A stretch of 64,000 nucleotides of DNA from Lichenicola sp964249735 (GTDB lineage: Bacteria > Pseudomonadota > Alphaproteobacteria > Acetobacterales > Acetobacteraceae): positions 6,228 through 70,227 of the forward strand of contig CAXUDP010000004.1 of the NCBI GenBank assembly GCA_964249735.1, written 5' to 3'. The translations under genes were made by a program, and so were the position numbers. The notes under the pieces are model-generated. The model saw only the letters and a list, made by a program, of their open reading frames with translations, was not told the DNA's origin and did no database searches. Positions 43,857 to 51,775 of this stretch are shown here, in pieces. Numbering within the stretch: position 1 is the stretch's first letter; every line of letters starts with the position of its first letter.

Positions 43857-45047
43857 TTATAATCCCAGTGCGTCCGCGAGCACGGCGAACACCGCATCAG
43901 CGGCGATGATGCCCACGATGCCCGCCACCACCGCCCGTGTCGCCGCCTCGCCGACCGCGGCGGCGCTGCGCCCGGCGCCGAGCCCGATGTGGCACGACAC
44001 CAGCCCGATCAGCAGCGCGAACGTCGCACTCTTGACCGCGCCGAACGCGAACTGGTCCAGCGGCACCGCGCGCGCCAGGGCGGCGGCGAACTCGGAGGGC
44101 GCGATGCCGAGCATGCCGACCGCGACCAGCCCGCCGCCGACCATGCCGATCAGGCAGGCGTACAGGTAGAGCAGCGGCATGGTCAGGACCAGCGACAGCG
44201 TCATCGGCAGCACCAGGGTGATGCGCTCGCTGATGCCGAGCACGCGCAGCGCGTCGATCTCCTCGTTGCCCTGCATGGTGGCGAGCCGGGCGGCGTTGGC
44301 GCCGCCGGTGCGGCCGGCCAGCACGATCGCCGTCATCACCGACGCCAGCTCGCGCACCAGGCTCAGGCCCACCAGTTCGCCGACGAAGCTCTGCGCGCCG
44401 AAGCGGCGCAACTGCGACGCGCCGATGAAGGCCAGGATCGCCCCCATCAGCAGGTTCACCACGCCGACGATCGGCAACGCCGAAGGTCCTGCCCGCCGCA
44501 CCGCGTCCAGCAGGTCGCCGCCCTGCATCCGCGCGCCCGGACGCCGGCCGCGCGGCAGCAGGCCACCCGAAAGGCCACCAAGCAGGCTGCCCAGCAGTCC
44601 CGTCACCGCGCCGAGTGCGCCGAGCCCGGACAGCGTGGCGTGACCGAGGGCTGCCAGCGGGTTCAACCGGCACGACCGGGGCAGGGGCGGCGTGGCCCCG
44701 TTCGCCGCCAGCGCTAGGAGCCGGCGCATCGGGGCAGGGAGCCCGTCCTCGTCCAGCACCCGGTCGTCGGCCAGCATCCGCGCGCGCAGCTGCCACAGCG
44801 TCGCGATCAGCAGGCTGTCCCAGCTCCCGAGTGCTGCCGCGTCGACCCGGACCTCGCGGCTCCTGCCGATCGCTGCCGCGATCGCGGACGCCTGCGCCGT
44901 CGGCACTAGCCCGTCCCGGCCGCGCCAGTCGCCGTCCAGCACCAGCACGGCCGCATCGTCCCGTCGCTCGACCCGCCACAACCGGTCCTGTGGTCTCGGC
45001 AGCGTCCTGCGCCTCAGCGTCTGCCGGGCCGTATCGGCCGGCACCAT
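43857..45047 (-). CDS. MlaE-family lipid ABC permease with N-terminal STAS-like domain
   Basis: 396 residues. The first ~120 resemble a STAS domain (AVLVLDGDWRGRDGL, EVRVDAAALGSWDSLLI), a fusion seen in many MlaE proteins. The permease core begins at ALPIVGVVNLLMGAILAFIGA and includes VGLSLVRELASVMTAIVLAGRTGGA and MQGNEEIDALRVLGI, the MlaE signature. The remaining helices extend to AVFAVLADALGL. It is the first gene of the operon; the 174 bases before it are shared with the divergent Rieske gene. Confidence 0.92.
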   Translation of the reverse strand: MVPADTARQTLRRRTLPRPQDRLWRVERRDDAAVLVLDGDWRGRDGLVPTAQASAIAAAIGRSREVRVDAAALGSWDSLLIATLWQLRARMLADDRVLDEDGLPAPMRRLLALAANGATPPLPRSCRLNPLAALGHATLSGLGALGAVTGLLGSLLGGLSGGLLPRGRRPGARMQGGDLLDAVRRAGPSALPIVGVVNLLMGAILAFIGASQLRRFGAQSFVGELVGLSLVRELASVMTAIVLAGRTGGANAARLATMQGNEEIDALRVLGISERITLVLPMTLSLVLTMPLLYLYACLIGMVGGGLVAVGMLGIAPSEFAAALARAVPLDQFAFGAVKSATFALLIGLVSCHIGLGAGRSAAAVGEAATRAVVAGIVGIIAADAVFAVLADALGL

Positions 45048-45221
45048 GGAGGGCCAGGGCTGCCGGGGGCAACCGGGCAGGAACAAGGCATGATGGCGGC
45101 ATCCTTCGTGAACGTCCGGCACGATAACCCCGGACAATGCGATTCGTCGCCTCGGGGCCCCGCCCCCGATCCGGACCAGCACCGCTGCGTTGCCTGTCCC
45201 GATACACGGGAGGCAGTTTGC

Positions 45222-46694
45222 ATGCGGCAGGTCACGACCCTCGGAGCGCTTTCCGACAACACGCCGCAGGTCGTCGAGCTCGACGGCATCCGGATCCTCC
45301 TGCTCCGCGACGGCCAGGAGGTGCGGGCATTCTCCGCGACCTGCCCCCATGCCGGCGCCCCGCTGGAGCAGGGCGCGATCTGCGATGGCCGGCTGGTCTG
45401 CCCGTGGCACAAGGCGATGTTCGACATACGCGACGGCGCCCTGCTCGAGCCGCCGGCGTTGCAGCCGCTGCGCCGCTATCCGGTGCGGGTCGACGGCGAC
45501 GCGGTGCTGGTCTCTTCCAGCCCGCTGGTGGCCGCTTCCCCGGCCACGGCACCGGACGGGCGCGTCATGGTGGTGGTCGGTGCCGGTGCCGCGGGGGCGG
45601 CGGGTGCCGCGGCATTGCGCGAGTTCGGCTTCACCGGACGCCTGGTGGTGGTCGGCGACGAACCGGGCGACCCGTTCGACCGCACGGCGCTCAGCAAGTT
45701 CGTGCTCGAAGGCGGCATGACGCCGGACGAGGCGGCGCCGCTGTGGCCGGAAGGCTTCGTCGCGCGTGAGCGGATCGAGCGGCTGCACGACACCGTCACC
45801 GCGATAAGCCCGGATACGCGGACGCTGACCCTGGCCTCGGGCGGGTCGCTGCCGTACCACGCGGTGCTGCTGGCGCCGGGAAGCCGGCCGCGTCCGCTCG
45901 ACGTGCCGGGCGGGGACGGCCCGAACGTCCACCTGCTCCGCACCCGGGCGGACGCGGCGGCAATCCTGGCCGGCCTGTCCGGCACCCCGCGGGTGGTGGT
46001 GGCGGGCGGCAGCTTCATCGGCCTGGAGGCGGCGTCGGCGCTGCGTCAGCGCGACATCCCGGTGACGGTGGTCTCACCGCACGCGGTGCCGTTCGAGCCG
46101 GTGCTGGGCTGGCGTATCGCCGCCATGCTGCGCCGGCTGCACGAGGCGAACGGCGTGGTGTTCCGGGGCCGGACGCGGGTGGCGGCGATCGAGCCGGGCC
46201 ATGTACGGCTGGAGAACAGCGAGCGGGTCCCGGCGGACCTGGTGCTGGCCGGGGTCGGGGTGAGGCCGGCGACCGGGTTCGCGGCTAGCCTCGGCCTGGC
46301 GGAGGATGGCGGCTTCGACACCGATAGGGGAATGCGGGTCGCGGACGGCATCTACGCGGCCGGCGATTCGGCGCGGTTCCCGTTCGGCGACGGACGGATC
46401 CGGGTCGAGCACTGGCGGGTGGCGCAGCAGCATGCGCGGGTGGCTGCGCGCAACATGCTGGGCGGCGACGCGCGCTTCGAGCAGCCGCCTTTCTTCTGGA
46501 CCTACCACTACGGCAGGCGGATCGAGGTGCACGGCCACGCCGCCTCGTTCGACCGCGTGGAGATCGAGGGCGACCTGGGCGCGCAGGACCTCGTCGGACG
46601 CCTCCTCCGCGACGGCGCGCTGGTCGGTCTGGTGGGATGCGGACGCGACACCGAGCTGGCGGGGCTGGCGCTGCAGGTGCCGGCTCACCCGTGA
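45222..46694 (+). CDS. Rieske [2Fe-2S] domain fused to FAD-dependent NAD(P)H reductase (AIFM3-like)
   Basis: 490 residues; GGAGG precedes ATG 45222 by 8 bases. Residues ~5-105 are a Rieske domain with ligands in CPHAG (Cys41, His43) and CPWHKAMF (Cys60, His63). A pyridine-nucleotide disulphide reductase follows: VVGAGAAGAAGAAAL (FAD), VVAGGSFIGLEAASAL (NAD), and YAAGDSARFPFG. The C-terminal domain (EHWRVAQQHARVAARNML) is typical of ferredoxin reductases. It could feed electrons from NAD(P)H to an oxygenase or act in detoxification. No oxygenase is adjacent. Confidence 0.88.
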   Translation: MRQVTTLGALSDNTPQVVELDGIRILLLRDGQEVRAFSATCPHAGAPLEQGAICDGRLVCPWHKAMFDIRDGALLEPPALQPLRRYPVRVDGDAVLVSSSPLVAASPATAPDGRVMVVVGAGAAGAAGAAALREFGFTGRLVVVGDEPGDPFDRTALSKFVLEGGMTPDEAAPLWPEGFVARERIERLHDTVTAISPDTRTLTLASGGSLPYHAVLLAPGSRPRPLDVPGGDGPNVHLLRTRADAAAILAGLSGTPRVVVAGGSFIGLEAASALRQRDIPVTVVSPHAVPFEPVLGWRIAAMLRRLHEANGVVFRGRTRVAAIEPGHVRLENSERVPADLVLAGVGVRPATGFAASLGLAEDGGFDTDRGMRVADGIYAAGDSARFPFGDGRIRVEHWRVAQQHARVAARNMLGGDARFEQPPFFWTYHYGRRIEVHGHAASFDRVEIEGDLGAQDLVGRLLRDGALVGLVGCGRDTELAGLALQVPAHP

Positions 46695-46706
46695 CCGCGC
46701 CGGAGT

Positions 46707-47447
46707 TCAGCTCCGTCCGACCATGCCCTCCGCGAACCCCGGCGCCAGCCGCAGCAGCAGCGGCAGCCAGCGGACCGTCCCGGGCAGCACCTCGTTGCGG
46801 CCGCGCGACGCCTCGTGCAGCACCTGCCGCACCAGCGCGTCCGGCGACAGCTTGCGGCCTTGCCGGTGGCTGACAGCCGGCGTGTCGACCAGCGGCGGCA
46901 GCACCTCGGTGACGCCGACCCCCGACGCGGCCAGCTGGCGTCGCAGCGCCTTGCAGAACCCGTGCAGCCCTGCCTTCGACGCGGAGTACACCGGCGCCGC
47001 GGTCGACGGCGCCAGCCCATAGCCTGAGCCGACCACCACGACGCGTGACGGTGCCGCAGCGAGCAGCCCGGGCATCGCCGACGCGATCAGCTGGATCGCA
47101 CCGCCGAGGTTGATCCCGATCTCGAGATCGGGTTCCGCCGCGCCGATGGCGGGATCGGCGAAGTCCAGGCTGCGGAGCACGCCCGCGTTGCTGACCAGGA
47201 GGTCGATCCGCCGCGACTCGTCCAGCACGGCGGAAACGAAGCCGCGCACCGCCTGGGTATCCGCCATGTCGCAGACCAAGCCGCGGACACCGGGATGATC
47301 CCGTTCCAGCCGCTGCAACCGCTCCGGATCGCGCCCGCAGGCGAAGACCCGGTCGCCGCGCGCCTGGAGTGCGGCCACGAACGCGCGGCCGATCCCGGAC
47401 GATCCGCCGCTCACCACGGCGACAGGTCGATGATCCGGCACATCCAT
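46707..47447 (-). CDS. Short-chain dehydrogenase/reductase
   Basis: 246 residues from ATG 47447. The cofactor loop is VVSGGSSGIGRAF, then LLVSNAGVL. The catalytic residues lie in VVVGSGYGL and VYSASKAGLHGF. The C terminus (VLPPLVDTPAV, then SPDALVRQVLHEA) resembles DltE/oxidoreductase-like SDRs. It is convergent with the Rieske gene (12 bases). The substrate cannot be predicted. Confidence 0.87.
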   Translation of the reverse strand: MDVPDHRPVAVVSGGSSGIGRAFVAALQARGDRVFACGRDPERLQRLERDHPGVRGLVCDMADTQAVRGFVSAVLDESRRIDLLVSNAGVLRSLDFADPAIGAAEPDLEIGINLGGAIQLIASAMPGLLAAAPSRVVVVGSGYGLAPSTAAPVYSASKAGLHGFCKALRRQLAASGVGVTEVLPPLVDTPAVSHRQGRKLSPDALVRQVLHEASRGRNEVLPGTVRWLPLLLRLAPGFAEGMVGRS

Positions 47448-47625
47448 CCTGTCCGTTATCCTTTGCTTCCGACGTCCCGGGCGTGTTCCGAAGCCCCAGG
47501 AAGACCGGGGTGGGGTTCTGACGTCGCCGGGAAGTTGAACCGGTTCGAAGGGAAACACTGCCTTGCGACAAGCGTCCAGTCGGGACATGCCGCACCGTTT
47601 CCCGCAGCATAACGGAAGGACTGTC

Positions 47626-48060
47626 ATGCCTCCCATCCTCCGGACCGGCCTGCCGTCGGCATTGGCCGTCACCGTCGCATTGTCGGCCTGTGCAACGCCG
47701 CAGGAACAGGTCGCGAGCAAGGAGGACAAGCTGATCGCTGCGGGTTTCGTCGCAAGGCCGGCCGATACGCCGCAGCGCCAGGCCCTGCTCATGCGCCTGC
47801 CACCCCACCACTTCGTCATGAAGGACCTGAACGGCCGATACGTCTACCTTTATGCCGATCCTCTGGTCTGCGGCTGCCTTTATGTCGGCTCCAATGCGGC
47901 CTATGCCCAGTACAAGAAGACGATCTTCCAGCAGAACATTGCCGACGAGCAGGAGACGACGGCGCAGCTGTATTCCGATCCAGCCTGGAGTTTCGGCGGT
48001 TGGGGCGGCGGCCCATGGGGCCCGGGGTTCGGTGGCGGGTTCGGGCCCGGCTTCTACTAG
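47626..48060 (+). CDS. Small exported lipoprotein with Gly/Trp/Phe-rich tail
   Basis: 144 residues; GGAAGGA precedes ATG 47626. The signal ends in a lipobox-like VALSAC (Cys22). The mature part has QRQALLMRLPPHHFVMKDLNGRYVYLYADPLVCGCLYVGS with a CGC motif. It ends in a glycine-rich tail (SFGGWGGGPWGPGFGGGFGPG). It resembles small uncharacterised lipoproteins of Acetobacteraceae; the function is unknown. Confidence 0.75.
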   Translation: MPPILRTGLPSALAVTVALSACATPQEQVASKEDKLIAAGFVARPADTPQRQALLMRLPPHHFVMKDLNGRYVYLYADPLVCGCLYVGSNAAYAQYKKTIFQQNIADEQETTAQLYSDPAWSFGGWGGGPWGPGFGGGFGPGFY

Positions 48061-48376
48061 GACGGCGTCTGCCAGACCGCGACAGGCAGGCCCACCATTG
48101 AGGCTGGCGAAGCGGCGCGGGAAGGATTTAGGAAATCCCGCAGCGTCGCCGGTTCCGGCACCGGCTTCGCCCCAGAGGGTACTGGCCGACCCGGCCCAGC
48201 AGCATTACGCGATCAGGTTGACACAGTCTTTCGCAAGGCACCTAGCCAGCTTCGTGCCGAACCGGCTTAGGCTTCCTCGCGTGCTGGTAACGGTTCCAGT
48301 CGGGAAGGGTCTGGTTGCGATCGGCAGGAACGAGCTTCGCTTATCGCGACCGCAGCCCAGACGCTCGACCAGCCTG
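48061..48376. other. Intergenic region with a small inverted repeat
   Basis: 316 bases between convergent genes without a credible coding frame. GGATTT (48124-48129), AGG, AAATCC (48133-48138) form a short hairpin flanked by GCG/CGC, perhaps a terminator of the lipoprotein gene, but without a T-tract. Nothing else is recognisable. Confidence 0.5.
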
Positions 48377-48853
48377 TTAGGCAGCGAGCAGCTTCTCCGC
48401 CAGGGCGGTGTGCTGCTGGTCCGCCTGCTTTGCTTCTTCGAGCGAGCTGTGCATGGACTGGGAAGCCTGCTCCAGACCCAGCTTGGAGGCATAGTTGCCG
48501 AGTGTGCCGAAGGCAGCGATCCAGTAGTGCAGGGCGAGCTGGCCGGCGGCAACGATGCCCAGGTCGCGGCTGGTGGCATCTGGCGCCTTCTGGCGGATCT
48601 TCTTGCTGACCTCGTAATGCGCATCGAGGATCGGATTGCCGGTATCCTCAGCGCTGCCCACCTCCTTGATCGCCTGATGGATGCGCTGCGTCCACTGCTT
48701 GGAGGTCGCGTTGCCGGCCTGCAGGGCCGACTTCAGCTCCGGGTGGCTCGCATCGGTCTCGATCTCGGCAGTGGCCTTTTTCGCCACCTCGCCGCCCGCC
48801 TTCAGCGCCTGGAGGCCCTGCGCGATCAGTATCTTGATTTCCTGGTCAGGCAT
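48377..48853 (-). CDS. DUF892/YciF-type ferritin-like protein
   Basis: 158 residues, all helical. LKSALQAGNATSKQWTQRIHQAIKEVGS, AGQLALHYWIAAFGTLGNYASKLG and SLEEAKQADQQHTALAEKLLA correspond to the helices of the DUF892 four-helix bundle. His and Glu positions could bind a di-metal centre. Relatives are induced by general stress. Two 9-bp direct repeats lie 50-80 bases upstream (48903-48933). Start ATG 48853. Confidence 0.85.
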   Translation of the reverse strand: MPDQEIKILIAQGLQALKAGGEVAKKATAEIETDASHPELKSALQAGNATSKQWTQRIHQAIKEVGSAEDTGNPILDAHYEVSKKIRQKAPDATSRDLGIVAAGQLALHYWIAAFGTLGNYASKLGLEQASQSMHSSLEEAKQADQQHTALAEKLLAA

Positions 48854-48902
48854 CTTCCCGTTTCCTTATTGCGCATGACGCGCAGGTCGGGCAACGGCAA
48901 GT

Positions 48903-48933
48903 CATGTCACCAGTTGCAGCACGGCATGTCACC
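48903..48933. repeat. Two direct repeats upstream of the DUF892 gene
   Basis: CATGTCACC occurs at 48903-48911 and again at 48925-48933, a period of 22 bases, about two helical turns. Seen from the gene this is GGTGACATG twice, 50-80 bases before the start. It may be a tandem activator site. Confidence 0.4.
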
Positions 48934-49029
48934 TGTCGGTTTCGTGTAGCCAATCCACCGATTACAGCGTACTTCGCAACATTGCAAATATGAACTGATA
49001 AATTTCCGATAAATGCGTGATGGCCAGGA

Positions 49030-50022
49030 TCAGAGCCTGCGTAGCCAGACCTCCTCGACCGCATGCGAGGCGTCCTTGCGCAGCACCAGGCTCGCGCGTT
49101 CCCGCGTGGGTGCGATGTTGCGCTGCAGGTTCGGGCCATTGATCTCGCGCCAGATGCCGCGCGCGGTGTCGCGTGCGGTCTCGGCGTCCAGGTCGCGGTA
49201 GTGATGGAAGTACGAAGCCGGATCCTGGAACGCGGTGCGCTGCAGCAGCAGGAAGCGCTCGACATACCAGTCCTCGATGTCGGCGGCGTCCGCATCGATG
49301 TAGACGGAGAAGTCGAAGAAGTCCGACGCCACTACCGACGAGGCGAGCGTCTGCAGCACGTTCAGCCCTTCGAAGATGACCACGTCCGGACGGTCGATCA
49401 CCTGGAACTCGGACGGCAGCACGTCATACCGATGGTGCGAGTAGATCGGCACCTTGAGGTTCGGCACCCCCGCCTTCAGGTCGATCAGGAACGACAACAT
49501 GCCGTGCAGGTCGTAGCTTTCCGGAAAGCCCTTGCGCCGCATCAGGTCGCGCTGCTTCAACACGCCGGTGCTGAGCAGGAAGCCGTCGGTGGCGACCAGC
49601 CGGACGTCCAGCCCTTCGAACGAGGAAGCCAGCACCGCCTGCAGCAGGCGCGAGAACGTGCTCTTGCCCACCGCGACGCTGCCGGCCACACCGATGATGT
49701 AGGGACGCGGCGCCGGCTCTCGGTTGAAGAAGCCGTTCTGGATCGTGCTGTCGAGCGCATGCGCGGCCGAGATGTTGAGGCCGAGCAGCCGGGCCAGCGG
49801 CAGGTAGATGTCCGCCACCTCCTCGGTCGAGACCGGCTCGTTGAGGCCGGCCTGCGCCTGAAGCACCTCGTCGGTCAGCGACAGCGTCGCGCCCGCATGG
49901 AAGGCGCCCCATTCCTTGCGCCGGAAGCACTGGAAGATCGAGTGCAGCCGCTTGCCCGACACGTCCCGTGCGGACGCGGCACGAGGCGCTCCCAGCGGTT
50001 CCACTCCCGCCTGCGGCGGCAC
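49030..50022 (-). CDS. coaA: Pantothenate kinase (type I)
   Basis: 330 residues from GTG 50022, 4 bases after the etfA stop. It phosphorylates pantothenate, the first step of coenzyme A synthesis. Walker A is VAGSVAVGKSTFSRLLQ. LVATDGFL, then KGFPESYD, SHHRYDV, VIFEGLNVLQT and FVSVYID-type segments (FDFSVYIDADA) are standard, and the C-terminal NIAPTRERASLVLRKDASHAVEEVWLRRL is typical. A GTG at 50004 is an alternative start. Confidence 0.94.
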   Translation of the reverse strand: MPPQAGVEPLGAPRAASARDVSGKRLHSIFQCFRRKEWGAFHAGATLSLTDEVLQAQAGLNEPVSTEEVADIYLPLARLLGLNISAAHALDSTIQNGFFNREPAPRPYIIGVAGSVAVGKSTFSRLLQAVLASSFEGLDVRLVATDGFLLSTGVLKQRDLMRRKGFPESYDLHGMLSFLIDLKAGVPNLKVPIYSHHRYDVLPSEFQVIDRPDVVIFEGLNVLQTLASSVVASDFFDFSVYIDADAADIEDWYVERFLLLQRTAFQDPASYFHHYRDLDAETARDTARGIWREINGPNLQRNIAPTRERASLVLRKDASHAVEEVWLRRL

Positions 50023-50026
50023 CCGC

Positions 50027-50965
50027 CTATCCGGCCTTCTGCAGTTCCGCGTTCAGCTCCGGCAGGGCGGTGAACAGGTCGGCGACCAGCCCGTAATCGG
50101 CGACCTGGAAGATCGGTGCGTCCGCATCCTTGTTGATGGCGACGATAATCTTGCTGTCCTTCATGCCGGCCAGGTGCTGGATCGCGCCCGAGATGCCGAT
50201 CGCGACGTACAGCTCCGGCGCCACGATCTTTCCGGTCTGCCCCACCTGGTAGTCGTTCGGCACGAACCCCGCATCCACCGCGGCGCGCGACGCGCCGATC
50301 GCGGCCCCGAGATTGTCCGCGATCGGGTCGAGCAGACGGAAGTTCTCGCCGTTCTGCATCCCCCGCCCGCCCGACACCACCACGCGGGCTGAGGCCAGCT
50401 CCGGACGCTCCGACTTCGACAGCTCGGCCGAAACGAAGCGAGACGGCGACGGGTGCTCGCCGGGTGCGGCGTCCTCGATCGCGGCGCTGCCGCCTTCCGC
50501 CGCAGCCGGATCGAAGCTGGCGGCGCGCACGGTCACCACCTTCTTCGCGTCCGAGGAGCGCACCGTCGCCAGCGCGTTGCCGGCATAGATCGGCCGCACG
50601 AAGGTGGAGCCGTCGACCACGGCGACGATGTCGCTGATCGGCTGCACGTCCAGCAGGGCGGCGACGCGCGGCAGCACGTTCTTGCCCGTGGCGGTGGAGC
50701 CGGCGAGAATGTGCTCGTAAGGCTCGGCGAGCGAGACGATCAGCGCCGACAGCGGCTCTGCCATCGGCCGCGCATGCGCCTCGGCATCGACCTTCAGCAC
50801 GCGCGACACGCCGGCGATCCGCGAGGCCGCCTGGGCCACTGCGCCGATGCCGTGGCCGGCGACCAGCGCGTGCACCTCGCCCAGCCGGGCGGCAGCGGTG
50901 ACCGCGGAGCGGGTGGCGGAACTGACATGGCCGTCCGCATGGTCGACCAGGACGAGAACGGTCAT
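50027..50965 (-). CDS. etfA: Electron transfer flavoprotein alpha subunit
   Basis: 312 residues. N-terminal MTVLVLVDHADGHVSSAT; FAD-binding C-terminal domain with RVVVSGGRGMQ, DNLGAAIGASRAAVDAGF, QVGQTGKIVAPELYVAIGISGAIQHLAGM and INKDADAPIFQVADYGLV. It forms the ETF heterodimer with EtfB, carrying electrons from acyl-CoA dehydrogenases to ETF-QO. It lies 2 bases after etfB. Confidence 0.96.
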   Translation of the reverse strand: MTVLVLVDHADGHVSSATRSAVTAAARLGEVHALVAGHGIGAVAQAASRIAGVSRVLKVDAEAHARPMAEPLSALIVSLAEPYEHILAGSTATGKNVLPRVAALLDVQPISDIVAVVDGSTFVRPIYAGNALATVRSSDAKKVVTVRAASFDPAAAEGGSAAIEDAAPGEHPSPSRFVSAELSKSERPELASARVVVSGGRGMQNGENFRLLDPIADNLGAAIGASRAAVDAGFVPNDYQVGQTGKIVAPELYVAIGISGAIQHLAGMKDSKIIVAINKDADAPIFQVADYGLVADLFTALPELNAELQKAG

Positions 50966-50967
50966 GC

Positions 50968-51729
50968 TCAGATCACCTTGGCTTCTTGGCGCAGCCTGGC
51001 CACCAGCTCGGCGACCGAGGCCACGCTCACGCCGCCGGCGCGCGCCGGCGGCTCGGACACGCGGATCGTGGTCAGGCGAGAGGCTACGTCGACGCCGAGC
51101 TCGGTCGGCGACAGCACCTGCATCGGCTTCTTGCGCGCCTTCATGATGTTGGGCAGCGACGCGTAGCGCGGCTCGTTCAGCCGCAGGTCCGCGGTGATGA
51201 TGGCCGGCAGCGGGACGGCGATGACCTCCAGCCCGCCATCGACCTCGCGGGTCACGGTGGCAGTGCCGCCGCTACCCTCGACCGCCAGCTCGACGCGGCT
51301 GGCGAACGTGCCCTGCGCCCAGCCGAGCAGCCCGGCCAGCATCTGGCCGGTGGCGTTCATGTCGTCGTCGATCGCCTGCTTGCCCATGATCACCAGCGAC
51401 GGCTCTTCCCGCTCGACCAGCGCCTTGAGCAGCTTGGCCACCGCCAGCGGCTCTGGCGCCGCGTCGGTCTGCACCAGCACCGCCCGGTCGGCGCCCATGG
51501 CGAGTGCGGTGCGCAACGTGTCCTGGCACTGCTGCACGCCGATCGACACCACCACGATCTCGGTGGCGATGCCCTTCTCCTTGAGCCGCACCGCCTCCTC
51601 AACCGCGATCTCGTCGAACGGGTTCATCGACATCTTGACCCCGGCCAGCTCCACGCCGGAGCCGTCGGCTTTGACGCGCGGCTTCACGTTGTAGTCGATC
51701 ACGCGCTTGACCGGCACGAGGAGTTTCAT
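50968..51729 (-). CDS. etfB: Electron transfer flavoprotein beta subunit
   Basis: 253 residues. MKLLVPVKRVIDYNVKPRVK, KMSMNPFDEIAVEEAVRLKE, AVLVQTD and LPAIITADLRLNEPRYASLPNIMKARKKP are all characteristic, the last holding the AMP-binding/docking loop. It is encoded between ETF-QO and etfA in one direction, so the whole electron relay from fatty-acid or amino-acid oxidation is in one cluster. Confidence 0.96.
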   Translation of the reverse strand: MKLLVPVKRVIDYNVKPRVKADGSGVELAGVKMSMNPFDEIAVEEAVRLKEKGIATEIVVVSIGVQQCQDTLRTALAMGADRAVLVQTDAAPEPLAVAKLLKALVEREEPSLVIMGKQAIDDDMNATGQMLAGLLGWAQGTFASRVELAVEGSGGTATVTREVDGGLEVIAVPLPAIITADLRLNEPRYASLPNIMKARKKPMQVLSPTELGVDVASRLTTIRVSEPPARAGGVSVASVAELVARLRQEAKVI

Positions 51730-51775
51730 CTTCGCCTTCCTGTGGGGGGATGCCTGGAGATGGGCTGCGGGCGCG

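Noticed and set aside
48205..48370. Minus-strand open stretch downstream of the DUF892 gene
   Set aside because: It is an out-of-frame continuation across the DUF892 stop, with no start, ribosome binding site or known motif.
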